Positions 8,403-18,588 of a stretch of 64,000 bases of DNA are shown piece by piece. Position 1 is the first letter of the stretch, and the number at the start of each line of letters is the position of its first letter. This DNA comes from Fibrobacter sp. UWB10 (GTDB lineage Bacteria; Fibrobacterota; Fibrobacteria; Fibrobacterales; Fibrobacteraceae). The notes under the pieces were generated by a model. It worked only from the letters and a program-made list of their open reading frames with translations. It had not been told where the DNA came from and searched no databases. The translations under genes were made by a program, and so were the position numbers. Location of the stretch: the NCBI RefSeq assembly GCF_900182935.1, contig NZ_FXUE01000002.1, positions 1 through 64,000 on the forward strand, read 5' to 3'.

Positions 8403-9469
8403 AAAAGTTCCTTTTCGTATGTGGCGGTACCGGTGGCCATATTTTCCCGGCCGTAGCCATTGCAAATAGTCTTAAGAAGATGGGCGTGACCGATATTACT
8501 TTTGCCGGCCGTAAAGATTCTATGGAAGAACGTTTGGTTGCAAAAGACTGGCCGTACGAATATATTTCTGCGGTTCCTCTGCATCGTGGTCCGTTCCTTA
8601 AGAACTTGGCGCTGCCCTTTAACCTTTCTAAGGCCCTTGTTCGTGCAAAGAGCGTGATTAAGAAAGTCAAGCCCGATGTCGTTGTGGCAACCGGTGGCTA
8701 TGTTTCGCTTCCGATTGTGCTTGCCGCAGGCACTGCCGGCATTCCGGTTTATCTGCAGGAACAGAATGCTGTGGCCGGCGTTGCCAATAAGGTGGGCGCC
8801 CGCTACGCAAAGACCGTGTTTGTAACCTCCGAAGAAGCTGCCAAGTTCTTCCCGGTAGAAAAGTGCATGATTTTTGGCAACCCGGTTCGTGAATTGCCGG
8901 TGGGTGATTCCTTGCCGCGTCCGGCTGAATTTGCTCCGGGCAAAAAGGCTGTGTTTATTGTCGGTGGCTCTCAGGGCGCTGTGGGTATCAACAACAAGAT
9001 TGAAGAAAGCATTCAGAAGATTGCCGCCCGCGACGATGTGTCTGTCGTTTGGCAGGTGGGCGTGAAGAATGTGGAAACGATTAGCTCTCGCGTGGGCGAA
9101 GTCAAGAATGTGGCGATTCGCGGTTTCTTGGATGGCATTTATTCTTACATGAAGCATGCCGACTTGATTATCAGCCGCGCCGGTGCTTCTGCCCTCGCTG
9201 AAATTTTGGCCTTCGGTAAGCCCTCGATTCTCTTGCCGTTCCCGCATGCTACTGCTAACCACCAGGAACACAATGCCCGCGTGGTGGAACATGCTGGTGC
9301 CGCCCTTGTGGAACTTGATGCCGAAGAAAATCACTTGTGGGAAAAGGTGGAACAGCTCTTGGCTGATGAACCCCGCCTGAATTCGATGGCTCTTGCTGCC
9401 AAAAAGCTTGGAATGCCCGATGCAGCCGACCAGATTGCTCGTGTTATCCTGTCTAAGGAGAATGATTAA
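8399..9469 (+). CDS. murG: UDP-GlcNAc:lipid I N-acetylglucosaminyltransferase MurG
   Basis: 356 aa, the usual MurG length. It transfers GlcNAc to lipid I, giving lipid II on the inner face of the membrane. The N-terminal glycine-rich loop GGTGGH is at 9-14, followed by ATGGYVSLPIVLA and QEQNAVAGVANK. The C-terminal donor-binding region includes GGSQGAVGIN and SRAGASALAEILAFGKPSIL. AGGAG precedes the ATG, and the start overlaps the ftsW stop (ATGA). Confidence 0.95.
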   Translation: MKKFLFVCGGTGGHIFPAVAIANSLKKMGVTDITFAGRKDSMEERLVAKDWPYEYISAVPLHRGPFLKNLALPFNLSKALVRAKSVIKKVKPDVVVATGGYVSLPIVLAAGTAGIPVYLQEQNAVAGVANKVGARYAKTVFVTSEEAAKFFPVEKCMIFGNPVRELPVGDSLPRPAEFAPGKKAVFIVGGSQGAVGINNKIEESIQKIAARDDVSVVWQVGVKNVETISSRVGEVKNVAIRGFLDGIYSYMKHADLIISRAGASALAEILAFGKPSILLPFPHATANHQEHNARVVEHAGAALVELDAEENHLWEKVEQLLADEPRLNSMALAAKKLGMPDAADQIARVILSKEND

Positions 9470-10851
9470 TGCAGATTAATGATTGTAAGCGTGTCCGTAA
9501 GCTTCATTTTGTAGGTATCGGTGGCGCCGGAATGTCCGGCATTGCTGAAGTGCTCCACGATAACGGTTTCGTTGTGAGCGGCTCTGATACCGGTGAAAGC
9601 CAGGTGATTGATTACCTGAAGGGCCTTGGCATTAAGGTGTTTTCGAAGCACGAAGCATCGAATGTCGAAGATACGGACTTGGTGGTTTATTCTTCTGCAG
9701 TTCCGCACGACAATCCTGAACTTGTTGAAGCCCGCAACCGCCGTATTCCGGTGATTCGCCGCGCCGAAATGCTTGGCGAACTCATGCGTATGAAGTACAC
9801 ACTTTCGATCGCTGGTACTCACGGCAAGACGACCACGACTTCTATCGTGGGCCAGATTTGGGAAGAAGCTGGCCTTGACCCGACCATTATCGTGGGCGGT
9901 GTCGTTAAGGGTAAAGGCTCGGGCGCTAAGGTCGGTAAGGGTGACTACCTGATTGCCGAAAGTGATGAATTTGACCGCAGCTTCCTTTCGATGATGCCGT
10001 CTTCTGCAATCATCACCAACATTGACGCTGACCACTTGGATACTTACGAAAACATCGAAGACATCAAGGATGCCTTCGTGCAGTTTGCCAACAAGATTCC
10101 GTTCTACGGCCAGGTGATTGTTTGCCTCGACGATCCGAACGTGCAGCAGATTCTTGCTCGCTTGAAGAAGCCGGTGATTACTTACGGCTTTACTCGTCAG
10201 GCTAAGTACCGCGTGGATAACCTGCGTTTTGAAAAGGGCTATCCGATCTTTGAAATTTTGAACGATGGCGAAAGCTTGGGCGAATTTAAGCTCCAGATTC
10301 CGGGCCGTCACAACGTGCTGAATGCAACTGCCGCTGTTGCGCTCGCGATTGAAGAAGGCATCTCTGCCGATATCGCACGCAAGGCCTGCGCCGAATTCGA
10401 AGGCGTCAAGCGTCGCTTCGAATTCATCGGCGAAAAGAATGACGTCCTGGTCTTTGATGACTACGCTCACCATCCGACTGAAGCGACTGCCACCTTGCTT
10501 GGCTTCCGCGACGCCTTCCCGGATCGCCGTATTGTCGTGGCCTTCCAGCCGCACCTGTTTACGCGTACCCGCGACCAGCACGATGCCTTTGGCGGTGCGT
10601 TTGCGAACTGCGATGTGCTCTTGGTGACTGACATTTACGCTTCCCGTGAAAAGCCGATTGAAGGCGTGACGGGTGCGCTTGTGTCTAACAGCGCCTCTGA
10701 CCGCGGCCACCGTGATTCCCGCTTTGTGGGCGACCAGATGAACTTGCTGCCGATTCTCAAGAAGGAATTGCAGCCGGGCGATGTGGTGGTGCTCATGGGC
10801 GCCGGAAACATCTGGAAGCTGGGCGAAAGAATTTTGAAGGAATGCCTGTAA
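9469..10851 (+). CDS. murC: UDP-N-acetylmuramate-L-alanine ligase MurC
   Basis: 460 aa. MurC adds L-Ala to UDP-MurNAc, the first stem-peptide step. GIGGAGMSGIAEVL (16-29) is the N-terminal UDP-binding loop, GTHGKTTT (116-123) the ATP loop, and DDYAHHPTEATATL the central-domain motif. The ATG overlaps the murG stop (TAATG) and AAGGAG lies just upstream. A 25-base gap precedes ftsQ. Confidence 0.95.
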   Translation: MQINDCKRVRKLHFVGIGGAGMSGIAEVLHDNGFVVSGSDTGESQVIDYLKGLGIKVFSKHEASNVEDTDLVVYSSAVPHDNPELVEARNRRIPVIRRAEMLGELMRMKYTLSIAGTHGKTTTTSIVGQIWEEAGLDPTIIVGGVVKGKGSGAKVGKGDYLIAESDEFDRSFLSMMPSSAIITNIDADHLDTYENIEDIKDAFVQFANKIPFYGQVIVCLDDPNVQQILARLKKPVITYGFTRQAKYRVDNLRFEKGYPIFEILNDGESLGEFKLQIPGRHNVLNATAAVALAIEEGISADIARKACAEFEGVKRRFEFIGEKNDVLVFDDYAHHPTEATATLLGFRDAFPDRRIVVAFQPHLFTRTRDQHDAFGGAFANCDVLLVTDIYASREKPIEGVTGALVSNSASDRGHRDSRFVGDQMNLLPILKKELQPGDVVVLMGAGNIWKLGERILKECL

Positions 10852-10876
10852 GGTTGAAAGAATTAAGGAATTAGAA

Positions 10877-11719
10877 TTGACTGGAACTAAAACGACATTC
10901 TTGGGACGCCGCATAGGCACCAATGAACGATTGCGCAAACAGGAGCGCGTCCGCAAATTAAAGAGCGGCGTGTCTTCGGTATGGCATTGGTTCAAGCGTC
11001 GTGGCTGGATTTTCACCATTATCCTGGTGGTTCTTGCCGTTCTCGCCATTCACAATCGTTTTTACTTGCAGCATTTCAACCCGCTGGAACTGCGCCACTT
11101 GCAGTATGTGGAAATCGAAGGCAACCGCATGCTTTCTTGGGAAGACGTAATGCAGGGTGCCCAGGTCGAAACGGGAATGCTTATGTCGGAATTGAACGCC
11201 GATTCTGTCGAAGCGTCTCTCATGCAACTTCCGATGATTTTGTCGGCGAAGGTCGAAAAGAAATTCCCGTCGTCGCTGTACATCAAGCTGCACGAAACGT
11301 CGCCGGTGCTTACGGTGCTTTCGGAAGGTCGCGCAACGATTTATTCCGAAAAGGGCTATCCGCTTCCGTTCTCGGTGGCAACGGCAATGAGGCTCCCGGT
11401 AATGGATGTAACGGCAATGGAACATGTGAAATCGGTAACTCAGTTCTTGGTTGAAATGCGTAGTTACGATGCTGAACTTTATAATCGTGTGTCGCAGGTG
11501 AGCTGGTCTTCTGCAGACGATTGCATGAAGGTCTATTTCAGAGATGTCGGCTTTACCGCTCTCTTTAAGGACTTGAAATCGAACAAGGATCAGTTTACGC
11601 TGTATAAGTCGCTTGAAAACGGGTTTGCAAAGGATTTGCTTTGCGCAGGTGAAGTCGATATGCGCTATTCGGGCTTTGCCTATGTAAGAAATTATGATAA
11701 GAGGTGCGTCAATGGATGA
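10877..11719 (+). CDS. ftsQ: Cell division protein FtsQ
   Basis: 280 aa. A basic cytoplasmic tail is followed by one membrane helix (about 43-60) and a POTRA-like segment (LRHLQYVEIEGNRMLSWEDV, from about 72), then a weakly conserved beta domain. FtsQ links early and late division proteins through FtsL/FtsB. The start is a TTG with AAGGA seven bases upstream; no better ATG is available. Position between murC and ftsA supports the call. The 3' end overlaps ftsA by eight bases if ftsA starts at 11712. Confidence 0.85.
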   Translation: MTGTKTTFLGRRIGTNERLRKQERVRKLKSGVSSVWHWFKRRGWIFTIILVVLAVLAIHNRFYLQHFNPLELRHLQYVEIEGNRMLSWEDVMQGAQVETGMLMSELNADSVEASLMQLPMILSAKVEKKFPSSLYIKLHETSPVLTVLSEGRATIYSEKGYPLPFSVATAMRLPVMDVTAMEHVKSVTQFLVEMRSYDAELYNRVSQVSWSSADDCMKVYFRDVGFTALFKDLKSNKDQFTLYKSLENGFAKDLLCAGEVDMRYSGFAYVRNYDKRCVNG

Positions 11720-12953
11720 CAATAAACAGGACAAAAGAAAAGACGAATACATCTTTGGCCTTGACATTGGTGAATCGAAGATAAACCTGTTCGTGGGTGT
11801 TTCCGAAGGCGAAAACGTTCGCGTTGTGGAATGCGGCGATTTCCCGCTCAAGAACGCAGACGAGTTCGATTCTGTAGTGGAAACATTGCAGCAGGCTGTC
11901 CAAGTCATTGAAAATACGACTCGCGTCGATGTGCACGATGTCTACGTGGGCATTGCTGGCAAGCATGTGCGTTCCTTGGTGACTCAGGGAATCGTGACGC
12001 TCCCCATGGGCGAAGTTCGTGAAGAAGACATTGACAACGTGACAAAGCAGGCGAGCACCTTGCCTGCCTCTGCCGGCGAAATCATCCATATCTTCCCGGG
12101 CGAATACAACCTGGACGACGAACCGCATATCCGCAATCCGAAGGGCCGCTCGGGCCGTCGCTTGGGCGTCGATGTCCAAGTGGTCGCTGTAAAGCCGACC
12201 GCCTTGCAGAACTTGGCCAAGTGCGTGAACCGCGCAGGCCTGAATGTGGCTGGCTTTGTGCTTGAACCTTTGGCGGCTGCAAGTGCAGTGCTCACCAACG
12301 ACGAACGTGAACTCGGTGTCGCTCTGGTAGACATTGGCGCAGGTTCTGCAGACATTGCCGTGTTCGTGAACGAATCCGTTCGCTTCACCTTCTCTTACGA
12401 ATATGCCGGCAACTCGATCACAAGTGATATCAGCCGTTGCTTGAACGTGCCTATCGCACTTTCCAAGGCCGAAGAAATCAAGAAGAAGTTCGGTACTTGC
12501 GTTATTAGCAACTTGATTGAAGACGAAACTTTCCCGGTGCCTGCTGTGGGCAACCGTGGCGATGTATCTTGCTCTCGCAAGCTCCTTGCCGAAATTATCA
12601 CAGCCCGTGTGGGTGAAATTTTCTCGATGCTCAACGAACAGCTTAAGGCACACCAGCTCGATACCATTATCAATGGCGGTATCGTTTTGACTGGGGGCTG
12701 TTGCGCACTGGATGGCATCGAAGATGTCGCCTGCAAGGTATTCGGAAAGCCTGTTCGTATTGGCCGCCCCAAGGGAATGAGCGGCATTCAGGAAGCCTAC
12801 CAAAATCCATCTTATGCAACGGGTATCGGCCTCCTTTACTATGCGAACAAGCAACACCGTGAAAAGAAAAATCGTGAAACCGGAACCCAAATTGCCGTTT
12901 CTATGAAGAAGGGCTTCCAGCGTTTCATCGAAATCATCAGGACTTATTTATAA
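11712..12953 (+). CDS. ftsA: Cell division protein FtsA
   Basis: 413 aa, an actin-like ATPase that tethers FtsZ to the membrane. The phosphate-1 motif FGLDIGESKINLFVG begins at residue 15; GVALVDIGAGSADIAVF is phosphate 2 and INGGIVLTGGCCAL the adenosine region. The last 15 residues (KKGFQRFIEIIRTYL) form a typical amphipathic membrane-targeting helix. An in-frame ATG at 11694 lies six codons upstream, but AAGAGG is spaced for the 11712 start, which I prefer. Confidence 0.93.
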   Translation: MDDNKQDKRKDEYIFGLDIGESKINLFVGVSEGENVRVVECGDFPLKNADEFDSVVETLQQAVQVIENTTRVDVHDVYVGIAGKHVRSLVTQGIVTLPMGEVREEDIDNVTKQASTLPASAGEIIHIFPGEYNLDDEPHIRNPKGRSGRRLGVDVQVVAVKPTALQNLAKCVNRAGLNVAGFVLEPLAAASAVLTNDERELGVALVDIGAGSADIAVFVNESVRFTFSYEYAGNSITSDISRCLNVPIALSKAEEIKKKFGTCVISNLIEDETFPVPAVGNRGDVSCSRKLLAEIITARVGEIFSMLNEQLKAHQLDTIINGGIVLTGGCCALDGIEDVACKVFGKPVRIGRPKGMSGIQEAYQNPSYATGIGLLYYANKQHREKKNRETGTQIAVSMKKGFQRFIEIIRTYL

Positions 12954-12989
12954 CAAACACCAACACTCAACATCAGGGAGATAAAACAC

Positions 12990-14621
12990 ATGAGTGAAAT
13001 CGATAACTTCAACTTCGAGGTAAAGTCTCGCGTAATGGGCGAGGAACCATCTTTCAACAACGCCAAGGTCAAGGTGTTCGGCGTCGGCGGTGCCGGCGGC
13101 AATACCGTGAACCGCATGAAGCGTATGAACATTGATGGTGTCGAATACTATTCCATCAATACCGACGCAATGGCTCTTGACTTGAGCCTTGCCGACCACA
13201 AGATTCTGATTGGCGAAAAGACCACCAGAAACTTGGGCGCCGGTATGGACCCCGAAATCGGCCGTAAGGCTGCAGAAGAAAACTTGGACGATATCAAGGA
13301 CGCCATGAAGGGCGCAGACATGGTATTCGTGACTGCCGGTATGGGCGGTGGTACGGGTACGGGTGCCGCTCCGGTGGTGGCAAACATTGCCCGCGAACTC
13401 GGTATCCTCACGGTTGCTGTGGTCACCAAGCCGTTCCGCTTCGAAGGTAACGCTCGTTCATCCATCGCACAGGAAGGTATCAACGCCCTCCGTGCTGCTG
13501 TCGACACTATCATCGTTGTCGAAAACAAGAAGCTTTTGACCCTCCTCCAGGCCTCCAACCAAAAGGCCACTATGGATGAAGCCTTCAAAATGGCTGACGA
13601 AATCCTCGGTAACGCAGTGCAGAGCATTTGCGGCATCATGTTCCGTCACGGCCTTGTGCACGTTGACTTTGCTGATATCCGTAAGGTCATGCTTAAGGGT
13701 GGCTCGGCTCTCATGGGTACGGGTTACGCTCAGGGCGAAAACCGCGGTATCATGGCTGCCGATATGGCTCTTGCCTCTCCGCTTCTCGAAGACATCAACA
13801 TCGAAGGCGCTTCGGGCGTGCTCGTGAACGTTGCCCACGGCGAAAACTACTCCTTGCTCGAACATAGCGATGCTATGGATCACATCTACGAAAAGGTTGG
13901 CGAAGAAGGTAACCCGAACATCATCATCGGCGATATCACTGACCCGGCTCTCGGCGACAAGGTTTGCATCACTATCATTGCTACTGGTTGCGGTGGCACG
14001 GCTGTGAATCAGCCCAAGCCCAGCACCGCTGGCTTCGGTTTCGGTAACTTCACTGTTCCGCAGCAGACCGCTCCGGCTTCTGCTCCGGTTCAGCAGGCTC
14101 CTGCCGCTCCGGCTGGCATCCAGCAGGCAACTCCGCGTCCGACCGGTTTTAACGTGTTCGATTTCCAGACTGTCAAGACCGACTCTCAGGAAATGTTTAA
14201 TCGTCCGCAGTACACTCCGGCCCAGCAGGCTCCTGAAGCAATGACTTCTTCTATCCCGTCTCTGACTGAAACGTCTGTGATGCGTTCTGTGAATGCCGCT
14301 ATGTTCAGCTCTCCGGAATTCAACGCAACGGCTCCGGCCGAAGAAGAAGTGGTGTCTCAGGGCTCCGAAACTTCTGAAATGTCTGCTGTTGCTGAAGAAG
14401 ATCGCATGAACGGCGGAGTTCCCGCTTACGAATCGCAGTCTGCTCAGTACGATATGCCTGCTTACGCTCGCAACGCTGCCAATGGTGCTACCGTGACTAT
14501 GGAACGCCCGGCTGCAACGCGTCAGCAAGAAGTTGAACCTGAACCGGTTGCTGCTCCGTCTGCAATTGACTTCAGCCTTCCTGCTTACCTGCGTAACAGA
14601 ATGAACACAAACAACTTCTAA
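12990..14621 (+). CDS. ftsZ: Cell division protein FtsZ
   Basis: 543 aa, longer than the usual 350-400. FtsZ is the tubulin-like GTPase that forms the division ring. GVGGAGGNTVNRM begins at 31 and the tubulin signature GGGTGTGAA is at 119-127. The folded core ends near residue 345. About 180 residues of Gln/Pro/Ala/Ser-rich linker follow, and the last residues contain IDFSLPAYLRNRM, a match to the C-terminal peptide that binds FtsA. AGGGAGA precedes the ATG. A gap of 36 bases separates it from ftsA, and terminator hairpins follow. Confidence 0.96.
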   Translation: MSEIDNFNFEVKSRVMGEEPSFNNAKVKVFGVGGAGGNTVNRMKRMNIDGVEYYSINTDAMALDLSLADHKILIGEKTTRNLGAGMDPEIGRKAAEENLDDIKDAMKGADMVFVTAGMGGGTGTGAAPVVANIARELGILTVAVVTKPFRFEGNARSSIAQEGINALRAAVDTIIVVENKKLLTLLQASNQKATMDEAFKMADEILGNAVQSICGIMFRHGLVHVDFADIRKVMLKGGSALMGTGYAQGENRGIMAADMALASPLLEDINIEGASGVLVNVAHGENYSLLEHSDAMDHIYEKVGEEGNPNIIIGDITDPALGDKVCITIIATGCGGTAVNQPKPSTAGFGFGNFTVPQQTAPASAPVQQAPAAPAGIQQATPRPTGFNVFDFQTVKTDSQEMFNRPQYTPAQQAPEAMTSSIPSLTETSVMRSVNAAMFSSPEFNATAPAEEEVVSQGSETSEMSAVAEEDRMNGGVPAYESQSAQYDMPAYARNAANGATVTMERPAATRQQEVEPEPVAAPSAIDFSLPAYLRNRMNTNNF

Positions 14622-14714
14622 TGAGTCTTGCTGAAAGAATCAGCAAGGTCTGTTCCGCGGCGAAAGCCCCGGTGGGTTTTGCTGAATTCCCCAAGAATTA
14701 AACACACACACAAC

Positions 14715-14734
14715 GAGTGCGCGGGTGCGCACTC
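14715..14734. repeat. 8-bp stem hairpin downstream of ftsZ
   Basis: GAGTGCGC and GCGCACTC flank GGGT. No U-tract follows directly. It lies between a small CTTGCTGA/TCAGCAAG hairpin after the ftsZ stop and the main terminator, and may protect the 3' end. Confidence 0.5.
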
Positions 14735-14748
14735 ACCACAACACAAAA

Positions 14749-14794
14749 GGGTTACCCGGGACTCCCTGCCTGGGTAATCCTTAGTGTTTTTTTT
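14749..14794 (+). terminator. Rho-independent terminator of the dcw operon
   Basis: GGGTTACCC (14749-14757) pairs with GGGTAATCC (14772-14780), with further G-C pairs inside. Eight T residues follow at 14787-14794. It ends the mraZ-ftsZ transcript. Confidence 0.85.
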
Positions 14795-14816
14795 AAATTT
14801 TTTATAAATTTATTCT

Positions 14817-16361
14817 ATGCGAATTCGTACTTTTTTGTTGACTATTGGCTGTTTGGTTGCGTTGGCTTTTGCTGAGTCTTCGGATTCTGTGGCGTACAAG
14901 GGCTATTTCCAGATTGGTACGGATTTTAACTTCGGGTTTAACGGAGGTCCGACGGACCCGACGTTTGCTGTTGACACTGCTGAACGTTACGGAAATAATT
15001 GGCGTGGGCTTCGCATTCCGCTTGAAAACGGTCGCAGTTACGAAGAACATATCGAGCCATTCTTTAAACTCAGTTTCCGCGCGGGCTACAAAGATTTTCA
15101 TTTCTTGATGGAAGCGCCGCTTCGCAAAGATATCGAAGCCTGGTACGACAGTAAACTCAAGACGAACTTTACCTACAAACCGAGTGAACTCGATATTGGC
15201 GTTCCTATTAACGCTTACGCCTTGTGGAATAACCCGGTGGGTTATGTGCAGTTGGGCCGTTTTGCTCCTGACTTGAAAGTTTCTCCGAACGATCTTGCTT
15301 TGGGCGGAACTCCTTATCACGATGGTTTGCATTGGCGATTCAAGGCGAGCATTTTCCGCTATGACTTCTTGCTCAGCTCTTTGAACGCGTGGCTCTTTGA
15401 CGATGTGATTAATCCTGAAACCGGTTGCCCGCCCGAAGGTTCTGAAGCTGCTGCGCAAAAATGCCCTCAGCCGGGTAAGCAGGCGAGTAATCAGCGCAAT
15501 CGTATTTACGACGATAACGTAAAGAATCTCGTGTACCACCGCATTGGTGTTGAAACATCGCATTTCTGGGCCTACGTGATTGAAGAAAGCATGGTGGGCG
15601 GCAAGGAACTAGAATTCCGTTCCATGAATCCGTTCATGTTCTTGCATAACAATTTTGCGGGTGGTTACACCAAGGCGGTCACGACGCTTGAACTCGGTCT
15701 TACGCCGATTCGCGGAGCCAGATTCTACGGCCAGATTAACATGGAAGACCTCAACAGCCCCGTGGGCGAAGATGACGACAAGGGAACTAATCGCAGCATG
15801 ATGAGTTTTATGGCGGGCTATTACCAGGAAATCCCGACGCTGCGTTACGGTACATTCTCTTGGCGTTTCGACGTGGTTCGCACGGACCCGTTGCATAACA
15901 ACGGACGCCTCCCGCTGCTGGAATATTCTAGCCGCCGTCTTTACCGCAGCAACTATCGTGAACAAGACGATTCCGATTACGCTGATATGTACTTTGTGGA
16001 TTACCCGATTGGTTACCGTCGCGGTTCCGATGCTTTGGACATGTGGCTCGACCTCGGCTGGAAATGGGGATGGCATAACCTGAAACTGACGCTCGCCTGG
16101 CTGCAGCAAGGCGACAAGGAACTTTACACCGACTACGATGTCGCCATTCTAGAAGAAAAGGCTCCGTCGGGCGTGAAGGAATCGCAGACCTTGGTTGATG
16201 CGCTCTACTCGCTGCAATACAACAGCTGGTTTGGCGTTTACCTAGGCGGCGGATTCCGCAAGTATGACAACTTGGCTCACGATAAGAGCGAAGATGGCGT
16301 CGATGGTTGGATTCGTTCCGGCATCAAGATGACCTTCAATCCGGTCGATAAAAAGTTTTAA
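14817..16361 (+). CDS. Outer-membrane beta-barrel (porin-like) protein
   Basis: 514 aa with a signal peptide (MRIRTFLLTIGCLVALAFA). The mature protein has alternating polar/hydrophobic strands rich in Tyr, Trp and Phe (YKGYFQIGTDFNFGFN, GYVQLGRFAPDLKVSPNDLALGG, FSWRFDVVRTDPL) and ends in aromatic Phe (FNPVDKKF), as outer-membrane barrels do. The family is not recognised; the size would suit a 16-18-strand porin. No Shine-Dalgarno sequence is present; ATAAATT lies six bases upstream of the ATG, the pattern of the leaderless-type genes here. A lipoprotein gene follows 33 bases later. Confidence 0.65.
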   Translation: MRIRTFLLTIGCLVALAFAESSDSVAYKGYFQIGTDFNFGFNGGPTDPTFAVDTAERYGNNWRGLRIPLENGRSYEEHIEPFFKLSFRAGYKDFHFLMEAPLRKDIEAWYDSKLKTNFTYKPSELDIGVPINAYALWNNPVGYVQLGRFAPDLKVSPNDLALGGTPYHDGLHWRFKASIFRYDFLLSSLNAWLFDDVINPETGCPPEGSEAAAQKCPQPGKQASNQRNRIYDDNVKNLVYHRIGVETSHFWAYVIEESMVGGKELEFRSMNPFMFLHNNFAGGYTKAVTTLELGLTPIRGARFYGQINMEDLNSPVGEDDDKGTNRSMMSFMAGYYQEIPTLRYGTFSWRFDVVRTDPLHNNGRLPLLEYSSRRLYRSNYREQDDSDYADMYFVDYPIGYRRGSDALDMWLDLGWKWGWHNLKLTLAWLQQGDKELYTDYDVAILEEKAPSGVKESQTLVDALYSLQYNSWFGVYLGGGFRKYDNLAHDKSEDGVDGWIRSGIKMTFNPVDKKF

Positions 16362-16394
16362 GCTATGGATAATCTTTGAGAAGGAGAAGAAACG

Positions 16395-17366
16395 ATGACC
16401 TTGAAAAAATTTGCACCATTCCTTGCCGCCATGTTCCTTGTGGCGTGCGAAGACGAAGGCAGCTCTTCTGCACCTGTAGTCGATGACGGTACTGTTGTAG
16501 AATCCTCGAGCAGTAGTGAGGGAAATCTTTCCAGCAGTGAAAAGTCCGATGTGAAATCTTCGAGCAGCGAAGCGTCTGAAGAAAAGCCTTCGAGCAGTGA
16601 AGATCAGTCTTCGAGCAGCGAGGCGGTGGATTCATCTTCGAGCGAAGCCCCTGAACAGTCTTCGTCTAGTGCAATCACAGAAGAATCTTCTAGCAGTGCA
16701 GACATGGTACCGAAGAAAATTGCGAATATAGAGGTCCGCACAGTCCAATATGTATTTAACGAAATGGATTTTGTGCGCTTGACTGTTGCTAATAATGAAG
16801 AACGTGATTTGGATAGCCTTTCGCTTAGATTTTACTTTACGGCAAAACCCGAAGAAGTTGAAAAATGCGCGACCTTGGTAGACGAAGATCTTTGCCAGAT
16901 GTTTGATGCTGAAGGTATGAGTTCGCCATGTGAAAATGAACGCGAAATACGTGACTTGATGCGTCGCTCTCTTCCGGTTCGTGTCGCTCAGCTTTATGAT
17001 TCTGTTGCGAAAACGTATGCTTATTACTTTGACATCTCTTTGGGCTCGACTACGTTCAAGCCGAAAACTAAAATGTCGATAGATCTTGGTTTTTCAAAGG
17101 GCTTGTCAAACGACAATTACCATAGCTGCGAAACGATGCGCGTATCTGCAGCGAAACGCTTTAGCAAGGAATCTGGCGATTGGTCTTGGATGCCGCATGC
17201 ATTGGCTGATGGTGCCTATTACGAAGGAATGCCTCTCGAAAACAAAGATTATGGTGATGCAGGCGAAGAAATCCCGATTAATCCCTATGTATTCGTTTTC
17301 AGAAATGAATTGAAAGAGGGATTCTTGTGGGGTTATAGTCCTATCGACAGTATCATTGGTTTATAA
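16395..17366 (+). CDS. Ser-rich lipoprotein
   Basis: 323 aa. The lipobox LVAC is followed by Glu-Asp-Glu-Gly, then a long Ser-rich low-complexity linker (residues of about 22-100, many SSSS runs separated by Glu/Asp), a typical Fibrobacter surface-lipoprotein tether. The folded part (about 110-323) has the phrase IEVRTVQYVFNEMDFVRLTVANNEERDL, reminiscent of a CBM3-like or beta-sandwich module, but I do not recognise it securely. AGAAGGAGAAGAA lies before the ATG. It probably forms an operon with the porin-like gene upstream. Confidence 0.7.
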   Translation: MTLKKFAPFLAAMFLVACEDEGSSSAPVVDDGTVVESSSSSEGNLSSSEKSDVKSSSSEASEEKPSSSEDQSSSSEAVDSSSSEAPEQSSSSAITEESSSSADMVPKKIANIEVRTVQYVFNEMDFVRLTVANNEERDLDSLSLRFYFTAKPEEVEKCATLVDEDLCQMFDAEGMSSPCENEREIRDLMRRSLPVRVAQLYDSVAKTYAYYFDISLGSTTFKPKTKMSIDLGFSKGLSNDNYHSCETMRVSAAKRFSKESGDWSWMPHALADGAYYEGMPLENKDYGDAGEEIPINPYVFVFRNELKEGFLWGYSPIDSIIGL

Positions 17367-17369
17367 TTC

Positions 17370-17376
17370 CTATATT
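17370..17376 (+). promoter_or_regulatory. CTATATT box upstream of purT
   Basis: CTATATT ends 27 bases before the purT ATG, leaving room for the AAGGAG site. See the finding on recurrent CTAnATT boxes. Confidence 0.45.
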
Positions 17377-17403
17377 ATTCCTGTAAACCAAGGAGCATAA
17401 TTT

Positions 17404-18588
17404 ATGGCAGAAATCGGTACACCTCTAAGTTCTAGTGCAACTAAGGTTCTCTTTTGCGGGGCCGGCGAACTGGGTAAAGAAGTTATCATCGAAATGATGC
17501 GTCTCGGCGTCGAAGTCATTGCTGTAGACCGTTATGCCAATGCTCCTGGCATGCAGGTGGCTCACCGCAGCCACGTGATTAACATGCTCGACGGTGCCGA
17601 ACTCCGCCGCGTGATTGAACTTGAAAAGCCGGACTACATCGTTCCCGAAGTCGAAGCCATTGCGACCGACACGCTCGTGGAAATGGAAAAGGAAGGCTAC
17701 AACGTCATTCCGACGGCCAAGGCTACCAAGCTTACCATGAACCGCGAAGGTATCCGCCGTCTGGCCGCCGAAGAACTCGGCATCAAGACGAGCCCGTACC
17801 GCTTCGCCGACAATTTTGAAGACTTCAAGGCTGCCGTCAAGGAAATCGGCATTCCGTGCGTAATCAAGCCGGTCATGAGTTCCTCGGGCCATGGTCAGAG
17901 TGTCATTAAGACCGAAGCCGACATCCAGAAGTCTTGGGATATTTCTCAGCACGAAGGCCGCACGGGACACGCTAGCCGTGTGATTGTGGAAGGCTTTGTG
18001 CCGTTCGATTACGAAATTACATTGCTCACGGTTCGCCATGTGGCGGGCACGAGTTTCCTGGAACCGATTGGTCACCACCAGGTGGGTGGCGACTATCAGG
18101 AATCTTGGCAGCCGCAGCCGATGAAGCCGGAACTGCTGGAACAGGCCAAGGTGATTGCGAAGAAGGTGACCGACGCCCTTGGCGGTCGCGGCATCTTTGG
18201 CGTGGAACTGTTTGTGTGTAAGGACGAAGTCCTGTTCAGCGAAGTGTCTCCGCGTCCGCACGATACCGGCATGGTGACTCTCATCAGCCAGGACCTTTCC
18301 GAATTTGCGCTGCATGCTCGCGCCATTCTCGGCCTCCCGATTCCAAACATTGCTTTCCACGGCCCGAGTGCCTCGAAGGCCATCGTGGTCGACGGCAATT
18401 CCGACCACGTGAAGTTTGGCGGCTTGGAAGAGGTGCTTGCAGAACCTGACACCGCGCTCCGCCTGTTTGGCAAGCCCGAACTCAAGGGCCACCGCCGCTT
18501 GGGCGTGCTGCTTGCTCGCCGTAATACGGTGGAAGAAGCCAAGGCGCAAGTCATGGCCATGCGCGAAAAAGTCAAAGTGACTTTGTAG
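17404..18588 (+). CDS. purT: Formate-dependent phosphoribosylglycinamide formyltransferase PurT
   Basis: 394 aa, the usual PurT length. It makes formyl-GAR from GAR, formate and ATP in purine synthesis, an alternative to folate-dependent Pur[18 protein letters not shown] (19-35) and [19 protein letters not shown] are PurT signatures; the ATP-grasp fold shows [15 protein letters not shown] and [21 protein letters not shown] precedes the ATG. It stands alone, with its own CTATATT box. Confidence 0.95.
   Translation: MAEIGTPLSSSATKVLFCGAGELGKEVIIEMMRLGVEVIAVDRYANAPGMQVAHRSHVINMLDGAELRRVIELEKPDYIVPEVEAIATDTLVEMEKEGYNVIPTAKATKLTMNREGIRRLAAEELGIKTSPYRFADNFEDFKAAVKEIGIPCVIKPVMSSSGHGQSVIKTEADIQKSWDISQHEGRTGHASRVIVEGFVPFDYEITLLTVRHVAGTSFLEPIGHHQVGGDYQESWQPQPMKPELLEQAKVIAKKVTDALGGRGIFGVELFVCKDEVLFSEVSPRPHDTGMVTLISQDLSEFALHARAILGLPIPNIAFHGPSASKAIVVDGNSDHVKFGGLEEVLAEPDTALRLFGKPELKGHRRLGVLLARRNTVEEAKAQVMAMREKVKVTL

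Noticed and set aside
9466-11049. A 527-codon frame opposite murC and ftsQ, and similar long frames opposite ftsI and murF
   Set aside because: They mirror well-conserved division and wall genes, have no ribosome sites and show no domain pattern.
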